From Neoechinorhynchus agilis (Eukaryota > Acanthocephala): a stretch of 64,000 nt of DNA. The stretch lies in NCBI GenBank assembly GCA_051530055.1, contig CM121342.1:10540001-10604000 (forward strand). Reading direction: 5' to 3'. This document shows, one piece after another, positions 1 to 11,849 of the stretch; the stretch's first letter is position 1, and each line of letters opens with the position of its first letter. A model generated the notes under the pieces. The model made no database searches. It worked only from the letters and a program-made list of their open reading frames with translations, and was not told the DNA's origin. The translations under genes were made by a program, and so were the position numbers.

Positions 1-123
1 TGGTCCAGGGTATTAAGTGTGATTTTATGCGCTTCCTTGAATCATATCGGTGGGCATTGTGTCCAAAGAAAAATTAACAACCGTGGAAAGGCTTTCACTT
101 AATGTTTATATGTGATTTTTCAG

Positions 124-459
124 GGCATTCTGTCTGTTACTGATTGCAGTTTATTTAAAAAAATTGTACTTTGCAAAGGATTCAAGATTGGAATTAACAA
201 CAAGGCGAGAACTACAGTAATTCCCAACTGCGATCTTTCAGCTGCACCTCGCGCACTTTGTGCCATTGCAAATACAACTGCGGTTTCCGATGCATGGAAT
301 CGTTTAACCAAAAAGTTTGATCTCTTATATTCACGAAGAGCATTCGTGCATTGGTACGTTGGTGAAGGAATGGAAGAGGGCGAGTTTGGCGAAGCCAGAG
401 AGAACCTTTGTGCTTTGGAGAAAGAATATGTGGATGTCTTAAGCGAAGAAAATAAATGA
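124..459 (+). CDS. Alpha-tubulin, C-terminal exon (divergent, 5' part outside window)
   Basis: Last exon of an alpha-tubulin gene, a subunit of the microtubule heterodimer. The translation contains the near-invariant alpha-tubulin block [17 protein letters not shown] followed by SEAREDL-like [14 protein letters not shown], and upstream a FKIGIN segment matching the family's FKVGIN. A T-rich acceptor ends with AG at 122-123, so the exon starts at 124 in frame. The protein is unusual. The stretch before FKIGIN (normally VDWCPTG) is replaced by KKIVLCKG, the loop after it differs, and the C-terminus stops at LSEENK without the long acidic tail or terminal Tyr of ordinary alpha-tubulins. It could be a fast-evolving specialised isotype. 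The open frame and conserved block argue against a pseudogene. Upstream exons are not in the window. Confidence 0.88.
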   Translation, partial: GILSVTDCSLFKKIVLCKGFKIGINNKARTTVIPNCDLSAAPRALCAIANTTAVSDAWNRLTKKFDLLYSRRAFVHWYVGEGMEEGEFGEARENLCALEKEYVDVLSEENK

Positions 460-466
460 TTTTATT
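451..466. promoter_or_regulatory. Overlapping convergent poly(A) signals of two genes
   Basis: AATAAA lies at 451-456 on the plus strand, inside the last codons of the tubulin gene. AATAAA on the minus strand (TTATT-type complement at 461-466) overlaps the stop codon of the convergent gene. The two stop codons are separated by two bases, so the 3' UTRs must overlap if both signals are used. Confidence 0.55.
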
Positions 467-764
467 TTTTAAACGGAACAGTAGAGAATGGTCTATTGTC
501 CACGGATTGAGCACATTCTGCAACTCTCTTTTCGACAACACAAATCATGTTAGCATCATGCATTCGTTTGATTTTCTTCACGAGATTTGGCTTCCTTGCA
601 CGTTGCTTCGAAAACTTCTCTGTGGTGCGCTTAAACCGTTTCTCGATGATCGGTTTCAATAATGATACATTAACATTCTTTTCATGCGGAGTTTCTTGCT
701 TCGGTTGAGTAGAAAGTTTAAAAAATCTTTTAAGCTTCTGTGCACGATGCGCTCCTTGTGGCAT
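462..764 (-). CDS. Small highly basic protein, possibly UPF0390/L10K (C19orf53)-like
   Basis: A 100-residue single-exon reading frame with a true ATG, beginning MPQGAHRAQKLKRFF and rich in Lys/Arg. The MPQG start and the basic middle (KRFKRTTEKFSKQRARK) recall the nucleolar UPF0390/L10K family, but the match is weak and I cannot confirm it. No membrane segment or signal peptide is visible. The gene is convergent with the tubulin gene, with stop codons two bases apart. A basic nuclear or ribosome-associated role is only a guess. Confidence 0.55.
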   Translation of the reverse strand: MPQGAHRAQKLKRFFKLSTQPKQETPHEKNVNVSLLKPIIEKRFKRTTEKFSKQRARKPNLVKKIKRMHDANMICVVEKRVAECAQSVDNRPFSTVPFKK

Positions 765-779
765 CTACAATTCGTTAGA

Positions 780-1764
780 GGGCATTAGGTTTCCAATCAA
801 TCACAAAAAGTTTGACACGGTTCCTTTAAGTATGAAATCAATAACCGATGTTCATAGGAAGGCGAGACTTTAATCTCGCCATTTAGCAAAGAAAATGTAC
901 TGAAATCTCGGTATAATTTCTTCAGTCCAACGCCTAAATTTTTCTTTTAGGAAAATATATCTCCGGGAAAAAGTTTAACTCGAATTCGCACCTTCATTAC
1001 TTTTTGGAAACTTCATATGTTTATCAACGCAAATTGAGACTAATAATTGCTCTGCTTCGGATATCAAATGCCATTTGATTAAGGTTCACAAACTAAAACT
1101 AAGATACTTCGAACACTTTGCATAATTACGAAAGTTGTATGTTACTTAAAAATATCCGATGTTCCCCAATAAAGTGTAGTAAACAAGTGTAATAAATTGT
1201 TGGCGGTCATTAATCCTTGTCTTCTAGAACAAAATCTACACAAAAACTGTTTAATCAGATGAAAATTAGAGAATTTAAAGGTTGTTTAAGTTTATCTTCA
1301 AGTGAAATATATTTGTTTCGCTTTTGGATATGCCAAAATCGTTATATTTTGAGATTCCCAAAAATCAAAAAATTTAATTAAAAAGTACTCATACAGCCTT
1401 TAATGAATTTACAAAATCATTTTGTAAAACTTCAAAATTAACGAATCCCATATAATAGTCGATTAATTTACAATGATTGATCAGGCAATAAAATATTTTC
1501 TATCCAATTTCTTTAACGCTAATATTGTAGAAGACAAAATTCGTTCGAGTTTACTACAGTTTATATGAAATCAAAAAATCTCGTTCGTAATCCTATTGAA
1601 TATTTCACTGAATGATCCTCAATGTGATTGCCGCTGTTGAAAAGAACCGAAAAAATCGCTTCTGCCTTTAGGAAATTCAAAGTTTAAGAGATCGGTTAAA
1701 TTGCAACATAAAAAAATCTTCCTCAAAAATCGACTGTATTTCATCCGTTTCACACTCGAACAAC
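780..1764. other. Intergenic, no gene seen
   Basis: AT-rich sequence with stops in all frames. It probably holds the 3' UTR of the phosphorylase gene at its right end and the promoter of the small basic protein gene at its left end. I see no repeat or RNA gene. Confidence 0.5.
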
Positions 1765-3265
1765 CTAGACGTCAACCTTTTCAATGAACTTCACAACAAG
1801 ATGTTGAACGACAACGGATGCACCGGCAACGGCCTGCAGAACTTCCTCGTGAGTAGTATGATGTTCCGCATCGTATTCATCGGGGATCATATCGGAAATT
1901 ATAGCAAGTCCAATAACATCGATTCCACAGTGAGCAGCGGATGTTGCTTCGTGTGCAACACTCATGCCGGCTGCACCTACACCCCACGATCTAAATAAAA
2001 GACTTTCCGCGACGGTTTCGAAAGCCGGTCCACTGATACATAAATAAACGCCTTCTTTGACGATATTTCCTGCTCCACTTGAAGAACCAATTGAACGCAT
2101 AAGATCTCGATATTTCTTCTGATAAACGTTTAACAAAGGTGGAAAACGTGGTCCAAATCGATCATCGTTCGGTCCGGTGAGTGGACTAAGTCCACAAAGA
2201 GCTGGAAGATTGATGTGATCTTTGATAATCATAACGTCCCCTTTTTGAAGGAACGTAGCGACTCCACCAGCGGCACAGGTCGTAACGAGCAATTTGATGC
2301 CAAGTAACTTCATGACTTTAACAGGTAAACAACAAAGGGCGGCAGCGTGTCCTTCATAACTATGGAAGCGACCACTAAGGCAGAGAACGGGTTTTCCGGA
2401 AATTCGGCCAATCAGCATGCTTCCTTTATGACCGAGGACACTCGGCACAGGGAAGTCCGGGATTTCTTCATAAGGAATAACAGTTGCATCTTGGACAACA
2501 TCCGACAAATGCCCAAGCCCGCTACCACATACAATCGCTAATTTCGGACGGATTTCAGTCCGCGATTTGATTAAATCGACAATGGCCTTGACAACGTCAT
2601 ATGTCAAATGCCTAAAACGAGGATTGCAATCGGAAATTAACGAATCAAAATGGCGTACCGGTTAACACTGGCGTTGTAGTTCTCTGCAAGTTCTGAACAG
2701 GATCCTTCGCAATCTGCAGTTCCCGTCTCTTTGGAAGAAGGCTATCAAGAACGTTTAGAGAAAAAAAATATAACCCAACTTACCATTTAGTCTTTTAAGC
2801 AAAAAGCGAAATGTACACGAGAAGTTCAGCTGAATGAAAAAAAATGAAAGAATTCACAAACAATTACGTCATCTAGAAAATTTAGATGTGTACTGTGAAG
2901 AGATTTCTTAAAATTCAACACGTTCATTAAAATTTTCGTCCGCTTTAATTGAGGATATTTTCATTTTTTCAACAAATCGACAAATGAAATCGTTACTAGC
3001 ACATTGCTAGCGCCGTCCTTCTAAAGGCTCCAATGAGCAAGGATTTGACGAAATGATCGGTGGACTCGTTCACGAGTTCCAACCATAAACTATAAAGACG
3101 ACAATTGGTAAAACGTCGTAAACACTTGCAAAGAACCTATTGATCGTTCATTTGAAAAGCAATTGACGCATTCACAGTTGAAAAATCTTACAAACAAAAT
3201 AATTATTGCAAACAATTAACTTACGAGCAAAAACTTACAAGCCATCGGCATGTCAACGATTCCAT
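1765..3265 (-). CDS. Purine nucleoside phosphorylase (trimeric PNP family), three exons
   Basis: Splits purine nucleosides with phosphate into base plus ribose-1-phosphate (purine salvage, cytosol). Family motifs in order: CGSGLG phosphate loop, the conserved GHKG His, GRFHSYEG, AAGG, KDHINLP, GPNDDRFG, GPAFETVAE (carrying the base-binding Glu), GMSVAHE, and THEEVL near the end. Best gene model: exon 1 3265-3239 (ATG, 9 codons, donor GTAAGT), exon 2 2741-2659, exon 3 2611-1765. Phases agree and give 318 residues; the usual length is about 290, and the extra is a short N-terminal extension. The second intron is 47 nt. Oddity: the position of human Asn243 (ITNKV) is Asp here (IISDMIPDE), as in the related MTA phosphorylases. 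The core is certain. Exon 1 is inferred from splice signals and phase. Confidence 0.93.
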
Positions 3266-3820
3266 TGCCGTCCTCTCGCTCCACTCGGGACTTAACAATC
3301 TCACCAAACCACGATTCGCCGCACGCTCGACGCTGCTGACGCAGGCCCCCTCAACGCGTCACCTGTTGATCACGCGGATCACGAGAGGACCGACGCTGCA
3401 AATTCACAAAATCAACTTTGGTCCGAACAACCTGTTGAGAACAAGCAGCAAACGGAAATTTCATGTACTCTGAGAGGTGAGGCGAATGCTGCCCGAGATC
3501 TGCCTTGTCTGTGACAAGCAGATTAAATTACGAAATCGGGTAGAATTTATGAACTATGGCCCAAGGGATTCCCGATGTGTTGGTTCCGGCCTTCTGCTGG
3601 CAAGCTCTGCTCCCCAGCTCAGTGAACCTTGCCAGAACATCCAAAACATCGTAGGTCAGGTCACTACCTGGTTCAAAATATCAGCATCGCCGTGTTGAGA
3701 GGCAACACGACAAGCATTCGGGTAACAATTGAGGACGAGGACGGTTAAGCATTTTTGCCCGATAAAGTTTTCCTCCAAGATTTTGATAAATAAGTCAACA
3801 AACTATCCAACTGTATAAAT
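3266..3820. other. PNP leader region plus unassigned GC-richer sequence
   Basis: A GC-rich stretch at about 3290-3420 lies directly upstream of the proposed PNP start and may be its 5' UTR or promoter. The part at 3450-3740 has an open frame (3477-3698, plus) whose product I do not recognise; it could be a mobile-element scrap. No reliable gene. Confidence 0.35.
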
Positions 3821-3824
3821 AAGT

Positions 3825-4255
3825 CGCTAGCACAATAAACACTGGAATTACGATTTAGTGATTATATTCTATTGACACCAACGTCTTGGCTATATTTTAT
3901 TAGTAGATTTTATTTGTTTTCTCGAAGAAACAACACCTCGTTGTTTGACTCGTTTACGAGTTCCAACCATAAAAGATAAAGACGATAATTGGTAAATTTA
4001 TTAGGAAATCGTTAGCAAAATAAACACTGGAATTACGATTTAGTGATTATATTCTATTGACTAAAACGTCTTGGGTATATTTTATTAATAGATTTTATTT
4101 GTTTCCTCCAATAAACAACACCGCGTCGTTTGACTCGTTCACGAATTCCAGCCATAAAAGATAAAGACAATAATTGGTAAATTTATTAGGAAATCGCTAG
4201 CACAATAAACACCGGAATTACGATTTAGTGATTATAATCTGGTCATTCCATGGTC
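3825..4255. repeat. Tandem repeat, about 187-bp unit, decayed copies of the cotransporter gene tail
   Basis: Two-plus tandem units share a segment starting near GATTTAGTGATTATA and one starting near GACTCGTT(C/T)ACGA, at 3859 and 4039, with further starts at 3951 and 4132. The same series of blocks continues into the last coding exon of the SLC12 gene (4216-4352: GATTTAGTGATTATAATCT, then GTTTCCTCGAAT, GACTCGCTCACGAG, GATAAAG). The array therefore consists of degenerate copies of the gene's terminal coding end and 3' UTR. A solitary fragment of the same unit lies at about 3055-3115. Confidence 0.75.
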
Positions 4256-7200
4256 CTAAGTATAGTGAGTTAACACATTTTCTTGGTTTCCTCGAATGAA
4301 GCACACTGCATCATGAGACTCGCTCACGAGATCAAGCCATGAAAGATAAAGTAGGCTAGGTATGCTGCCTTTCCTAGGAACCATCATAGTAACAAAGACG
4401 ACATCCGCATCCGCCGAGTGCTTTTTCAATAGATTGGACAGTCTTGCGTGTCGTAGCGTCTTGGACTGATTTCTAAACAAATCATCTTGACTCAATTTCC
4501 ATTTTTCTTGTCCATTTTCATTATTTACGCTTATGGTGAAATCACTGATTCTTTTCATAAACCTTTCAACTGTCTGATCATCTTCTTCTTTGTCAAATTT
4601 GTCAATTATCGTTACTGAATCGTATTTTATTCGCATTAGATTTAATAAACCTGCCATTCCTCGGTATGTGTTCATATCTGCATCCTGATCAACGATGCCG
4701 TATACTCGCAAGCGGCATAAGCTCCATTTTATATTTTGGCTTAAGAGGTATGGAATGAGGGCACTGAGACCACCATCGTCGTAAAGCCACCAAATATCGA
4801 TATATCCAGCATGACTGCGTGTGAGATTCAATAATGGAGAATTTGTTATTCCGTCCGGGTTCAACAATGAACTAAACTTTCGCCATTTGTACTTGCTAGT
4901 TGATGTTGAATCGGCTTTTTTCCGTGTGACATTTTTGTAAGGTAATTTTAGTTGGAGCCTTAGCTACCTTTAGTAAAATTGAACGAGCACAACTAATTAC
5001 AATTAATTCAAAATAATGTTCACTAAAAAGAGAACGAATTTCCCCATAATAAGTACTGGTAATTTGTGATTAAGATCAATATAAAAGATTTCTATCCTTT
5101 TTAAATCAGTTCTCTACTCGTGTTTCTTCTTTCATTCTTTTCAAATAAATGCCCACGAACTCATTACACCGTTTGTTATGTAAAATCGAATGAAGACTCG
5201 TTTTCGTAAGATTTGCGTTGTTGTCAACATGTTTTGAGGATGTTAAATCGTTTGATTTTCCATCGATTTCGTATCTTATTGTGAACTCCTTCTGTGTAGT
5301 TTTAATCCGAATAGAAGATGGAGATGATAAATGTTCGTCTTCTTGCGCTTGTTCATCAGTGACACATCCTAAATCACCTGATGCTTGTATCTTACTTTGA
5401 AAGCGAACAATCATCACGTTCATACTAAGGTCGAAAGCATCGCTATTGGTTTAGAACGGGCCTATTAAAAGTACGATCAATAAGTTTAGACTTACTGTAT
5501 TATTTCGAAATAATCCAAGGTTTCATCGATTATATCAAGATTCCTATACGCGTTTTTAAATCCAATCACCAGGATATTCGGTCTGAATTGTCCAACTCCA
5601 CTGCACTATAAAGCACAACGATCAACCGATTCATAAATAAAAGAAAATGATGGACGAAAAAGTGTACTGGAATTTTTTACAAAGTCACAAAATCCATTAA
5701 AGGTTTATTTCAAATTTTTATACGTGAATTCAAGAAAATATTTGGTTAAAAAGTGTTCCGGAATTATACATGCAATCACAAAATCCACAAATGATTCCTA
5801 AATATTTACCTGCATCATTGCACTGACTCCTTCCCTTAAAGACTTTGCTTGTATTTGGGAATAAAACAATTTATAATTATTATCTCTTAACCATTGTTGT
5901 GCAGACCGATTTTCACGAATTCTCAACGTCAACGATCGTTTATTTCTCTAAAATGTGATTAATGCAAGAATCTAGTTTTAAAAAGCTATCTTTAGTATTT
6001 ACGTACCCATATGACATGACCAGCGATAGCTAAATTATGTGATCCAGTAATCTGCTTTATTAAATGAAGGAGATGCGGGCGTTCGGAAGGATATCCAGTT
6101 AAAACGAGACATTGCGGTCGAAAGTTCTTCACATGTAAGTCAAGATTCACAAATTTCTGAATGCACGACAGTCCTTTAGTGTAAAGATGAGCTTGTCTCG
6201 GCGAACCCCAATTGTTCTCTATAAAAGGGTTTTAGTAACATAAATATAAGGAAACTTGCCTAATTTCCTATGTTTTGCGTATAAGAATAGGGCTCCAACA
6301 ACTCCGTAAGTGAATATAGCATATCGCCATTCGATTACAAACATTGCAGCAACAATTACAACGAGAGTGATCTTACTAAGGTATTTGTTATACCAACGAA
6401 ACTTTGGTCGCCAGCCCAAAGACTTTGATGAACACATCTCGGAACAAGCGTAGTTGATTAAAACGTAGCAGAAGAGTGTACATTCAGCAACGAAGATAGC
6501 TAGACGATTTAAATATCCGACGAGATTTAAGCTTGCGATCACAATGAAACAGAGAATGTATCCTCGCTGAGGTTCGTCCGTTTGTGGATGACCAACGGCA
6601 AAAAAACGAAACATTGTAGGAAGTAAATCGTCTCTGCATAGAGCCTAAATGATTTCTTTATTATTTAAAAAGAAATTAATAGCACAGTTCTTCGAGATAG
6701 GATTCTTAGATACAAAATCCGGAAAAGATTTACAAAAAACGAAAAGGTAAAAGGCATTAATGAACTCGTTCTATTATGTTTATTAGTCACTCAAAACTGA
6801 GTAAACTTCATGAAATTTACAAACTTTTCAATATTTTTACTTTAAAACATATTAAAATATCTGAATTGTTTTACAAACCTGAAAAATTTTAGGGGCTGCG
6901 ACGAAGGCAGCGGACGCTGACGATAAGGTGGCAGCAAAGAGTCCAGCATAAGTCAATGGACCATAAGCAGATATGCTCTTCATTATGTTGTAGTCGTACA
7001 AAAGACCGTTTGAATGATTTTCGGTAGTGTTTAAAGGGGTGGATAGATTACGAGCGGATATAAAAACATCGTTTCCATCGACGGTTCCATTTGTTATATT
7101 AGGACAAATTAGCGTTATCTTTGGTAAATCAAGTGAATGCGCACCTAAGCATTTTTTGTTAAAAATATTTAAATTTAATTTTTTTTCACTCACATTGACT

Positions 7201-9099
7201 TAAGCTTATGTTAGCCGGAATTTCGAATATCTCATGTATGGTTCCTTGTGTTGCCGGTAGAGTTGATGTAACGAAAATCAGAGCAGTCAACAAGTAAATT
7301 AAGGTTGATATTAAAAGAGCTGCGATAGTCCCTCTTGGAATCGCCTTATTTGGGTCCTTCAAGAAACGATAGGTTGAAAAGCAAACAACTATTACACAAA
7401 GCTTACCCTCAGATTTCCGGATATGTTTACTCCGGCGAGTACTCCCGTCATTGCAGGGAAAAATATTCCGAAAATTTGTCCAACTGATAATCCGAACTTT
7501 AGTTTAGGCTTAAGGTTTTGAGAAAGAGCAAATTTGGAAAATCCGATGATCCCTTTTGATATCTTGTCCAGATTCGACGGCATTATTGACCCAATCAAGA
7601 AATTGACCATTGATACAGCTAGTAAAATCATTAGGATGTACATAAACTAAGTAGCAAGGATTCGCATGATCTTTAAAAACACGATTCAACTTACCGCTGT
7701 TTCATATTTGATACTCGCTATTACAAGCACGATGATTAGGGACAATGCCAATATGCTGATAAATCGAATATCGTTAACTTCTGATATCATATATCTGATG
7801 CCGAAATCATCGAGTATAGCTCTATGACATATTTTTCTACGTAATAATTAAGGAGAAAAACTTTTTCGGCCAAGCCGATTGCGACATTGTAAGTTTCAAA
7901 TTTTTGTGCAACTAAACATAAAATATAACTTTTCAAACTTTAAATTATTTTTTCGGTTACTGGATGTGAATTTAATGTATAAAATTTAAAAATGTATTGA
8001 CGTTATGAGATTCAACTTGAAAAACTTCACCAAAATGATAATTTTGTGAAGTTAAGAAAATCATCGTTTCGTTTTTTAAGTTTATAAATTGAATATCAAA
8101 CTGAAATTATTTATATTATAAAATCCATATCCAAAAAAATCGAAAAATGCCATGAGAAACGTAATAACGCAATAATTTCGAATTGTCTAAGCAAAACATA
8201 ACTGATGGCTTATATTTTGCTTGATGATTAATAAACTAGATTAATTTATTGATTCCTTTCACAATATTCCGTCCGTCTTGTCAGACTTCTTCAGGTTGCT
8301 TGTAAGTGTTTATGACGCGTGAAATTAATCTCTATTTTCTCAATCACCGAACAAAATATATTCACGAAAACAACTTCTTTACGATAATTGATAGCATTTA
8401 AAACAATAAAATGGCACCGCTATAATCGAACGTAAAGTCACATTAATCTTTTAAATATAGACATATTTGCACAATTTTTGCCTTTAATTCGTTCGTAGAT
8501 TCCAATTATAAATAAGTAGAAAAACATATCTTAACAGTTTCGGCAAATCCCACAAGGCACAGTGAAGCTGATAAACAGTTTGAAACACTAAGTACCACTC
8601 CAGTGACAAGCCCCCATTCCGGTCCCAGTGTTCTCGACAATAAGAAGTATGCACCACCTCCACGTACCAATCCATTGGTTGCGATGGCACTCAATGATAG
8701 AGTCGTCGATAAGCATATCGCGACTGAGAACACGATGATGAATAAACCTAAGAGTATCCCAGCTTCCCCCATGACAAATCCAAGTCTTAGAAACAACATA
8801 GTACCAATTATTGATAAAACTCCTCTTAGCATAACGCCTGAACCCCAACCGAGTTTAACAATTTTAGTTGGCGCATTTGATTGACACCGATCACTGCCCA
8901 AAGTGCTTGATTTTCGGAAACGTTCATTATTAGCTTGGTTATTCTTACATTCGTGAAGATCATGAAGAGCTGGTCTTTCACAGAAATCACCGGATACGGT
9001 GTCTGGTTGGCGATAAAGTGCAATGTTTGGTGATTTCTCGATGTTGTAAGTATAATCGTTGCTGTTCTCATATTCACAATCTTTCTCCTTTGACTCCAT
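4256..9099 (-). CDS. Na-(K)-Cl cotransporter, SLC12A1/2/3-like, 11 exons, about 1081 aa
   Basis: Electroneutral cation-chloride cotransporter of the plasma membrane. It is the NKCC/NCC type rather than KCC, shown by ATNGLVRGGGAYFLLSR with LGPEWG (KCCs have PAGGAY), IFFPAMTGVLAG, SATLSS-type ATLSSASAAFVAAPKIF, LGWRPKFRWYN, KNFRPQCLVLTG, IDIWWLYDDGGL and the family ending RGNQENVLTHY. Exons (minus strand): 9099-8526, 7819-7695, 7646-7407, 7356-7194, 7144-6879, 6644-6260, 6218-6007, 5947-5810, 5605-5496, 5442-5118, 4963-4256. All phases agree and total 3246 nt. About twelve membrane helices are expected in the first 600 residues, then a long cytosolic C-terminus. The intron at 6259-6219 starts with GC (AG|GCAAGT), a GC-AG intron of 41 nt. 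The junctions of introns 1 and 10 are the least certain. A T-rich acceptor (GTTTTAG) lies 12-19 nt before the ATG, so an upstream leader exon or a trans-splice site is possible. The cytosolic N-terminus is short (about 90 residues), so the regulatory phosphosites known from vertebrate NKCCs cannot be assigned. Confidence 0.93.
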
Positions 9100-11849
9100 T
9101 AGTAGACGCACGCCTAAAACAAAAAGTGAACTGTTCTCGATAGAGAATTTTTTTGAACGAACAGCGACAATGTGTGTGGGAGAGAGTGAAAGTGCCTTTT
9201 CTTTCTTCGAAACGAATATCAGACAAGTTTATACGGTGCCACTGTACGACGAACAGGCAGCAGCACAAGTATCTCGGCAAATGTGTCTTTGTGAAGGAGG
9301 TTTCATTATCGAGATGGTAGCATTTACGAAGGCGGAAGATAGTGATCAGGGTGTTACTTTGGCGCCTACCTTGATATATATCAGACCAGTGAATGAATAC
9401 TGTCGCTTTTAGAAGGGATGTAGGATCTCTTATTCGGATTGGAGGAAAATCTTAAATATCTACGTGTCTAGAAATACGAAGTTCAAAGATTTAAGAATAA
9501 AAAGTCTTGTCGTGAGCAAAGCATATCGAAATTATCTTTTCACGCTCTGATTTAAAACCAAACAAGGAAGCTCTTCGGACTCTAAAAACAACACTATCGC
9601 TTTAAAAAAAATCTTTTCCGCAAGGAATGCCAAACGAAAGCCCTATGGTGATCATGATTGGTTAAAAGAAACTAGGAGCGCTTATTGAAACTACAAATTA
9701 CAAAGCATTAGAAGCATGATTGGCCGAAAACGAAATACGATTGTTTAAAATAATCCTTTATAAAAACGAATGCTAAGCAATGGTTGGAATAGAACGAAAC
9801 CTGATTCTTAAAATTTTTCCTCGAAAACCTAATGAAAAGGAGCAAAAAAGCTAGTCGAACTTTAAAATAAAAATGTCGATCATCCATAATTATCTAAAAT
9901 TAATATTGACTTACATAGGAATCCACACAAACAAGTGCTTGACAAAAAGCTTCTCTGTTTATAAGAAACGAGCAAAGCATTAAAGCGACTCTAATAACGG
10001 ATGACATCGATCAATTTAGCTAGAACGAATTCCCATCCATAATAACAATCTTCTAAAAACGAATTTCGCGAATAAAACACTTTAGCAATGATATGTCATG
10101 ATAATATCGGAATTATCCGGTGAAATATAGGCAATAAACCTCTGAATTTACATCCGGGTGTGCATAGCTACCAAAAGAAAGGAAAGAAATTATTCTGAGT
10201 ACAAAACTGGCAGAGCATAACAGCTAGCGATGCACCAGCCCGTAGCAGTAGCAGATTGTTTTCGGTAAAGACATCGACGCCTATATTCCCGACGGGATTA
10301 AATATCTTATTGTCGAGATAGATCAATACAGTGACTTTTGAAATCTTCAACGATTATATAAATCATATTTTAAGGCCGTTTTAACGACTCGGCTTTACCT
10401 GCAAAATGAAGAGCTATCCCCATGATCAAAAGCGCTCAGAGGTTTGGACTGAGAGACGATAATCGAAATGCTCCTATTTTCTATAAGTTCAATCGTCGTA
10501 CTCACTGATAAGTCTCATTTGCATACTATTGAAAAAACGATTGAATAAAACTTTATCCCATTTTTTTAAAACAGTTTCATGGGACGCACTGCGAATCCGA
10601 TAAAGGGCTTACAGCAGCAGCGCATCATCCATAACATCGATGGCAGCTTGCGTGCGCGTAACTGATATTGTGAATAATCGCAATGATGGATTTCTCGATT
10701 TAGTGAGATTCATTGTAGCAAAGTTAAGGAGGATACTTGGGACATTATAAAAATGCTATTTCCAATGGGATCAGGTTTGTGAAATTCTATTTTGATTGCA
10801 TGTAGAGAAACAAATTCTAGAAATTGTCCTGAAGAAGTCCGCGGCAATAATCAACGATCCATTTAGGTACAAAATAAGATTTTTCACTGATATTTGTTTT
10901 TCCGATAACCAATAATCCAAAATGGAAACACTTTTTGGAAATGAATTAACAATTTGCAAAATGTGAAGCCTAAAATTTGAAAATGGCCTTCTAACGCCGC
11001 GACAACTACATAAAGAAAAAATCGAAAGCGGATTTTGCAAAAATGATCAAAAAAAAGAGAGTTCGCATGCAAAATCCAAGTGCAGAATTTGAAATCGATC
11101 AACGTCTTAACACTCTCAAAGCGAAAAAAGGACGAAAATTCCAATTTTACAAAAACGAGTGATAAGTGGTCTGTTTTTAGGCAAAAATGAGTTAGGAGGA
11201 AAGTTCTCTCTCGAGACAGTACGCATTATCGTTTCTAACTGCATAGACCAATCCGTGCAAGGCGTAGAAAAAATTTGGAAAGTAATCAAAAATCCATTGA
11301 GTCGGAAATTCTATGGAGTGCAAAAAAATTAACAACTTTGGTGAATACAATTGTGATGTATATTAAGAGACTTGAAGAAACCAGCAGCAGTCGTCAACAA
11401 AATTTTAAAACCACATACACTCTTTAAATTTTCGTTTGCTTTGTACATATTAAACGAAAATGTCAAATGATGAACGGTCCATGGATAAGAGCTACATTAA
11501 ATTTTGCATGTATACAATGAAAAAACTCAATTGATTATTATTTTCTTCGACCATAAAACAGTTTTGAGTAAAAGAAATCATTTATTTAAATTAAAAGAGT
11601 TTAACGTCAAAGCGCAAGAATATAATAAAGCGAGTAAAATATATAGAAAAATGATAGTAGTTAAAAAAAATTAAATATTTGGCCGTTAAGTCTGCGTATA
11701 AATTATAAGTATATGCATTTTATTTGAAAATGAATCTTGAAAGTCAGAGAACTATCCTATATTTTTAAATAAGATAATGCTCATAGCTACGATTTTAAAA
11801 TTTAAGATCGTAACATTATCGGAACTCGTTTCATCCTAAAAGTTTTCAT
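9100..11849. other. Gene-poor interval upstream of the cotransporter
   Basis: It contains the presumed promoter and leader of the cotransporter at its left end. The open frames at 9059-9412 and 9074-9280 overlap or adjoin the first exon and have no recognisable product. The rest is AT-rich with short frames only. I see no transposon, RNA gene or clear tandem repeat before about 11.8 kb. Confidence 0.5.

Noticed and set aside
8588-9412. Overlapping plus- and minus-strand frames around the first cotransporter exon
   Set aside because: They are shadows of the SLC12 exon or short AT-rich frames without a recognisable product.
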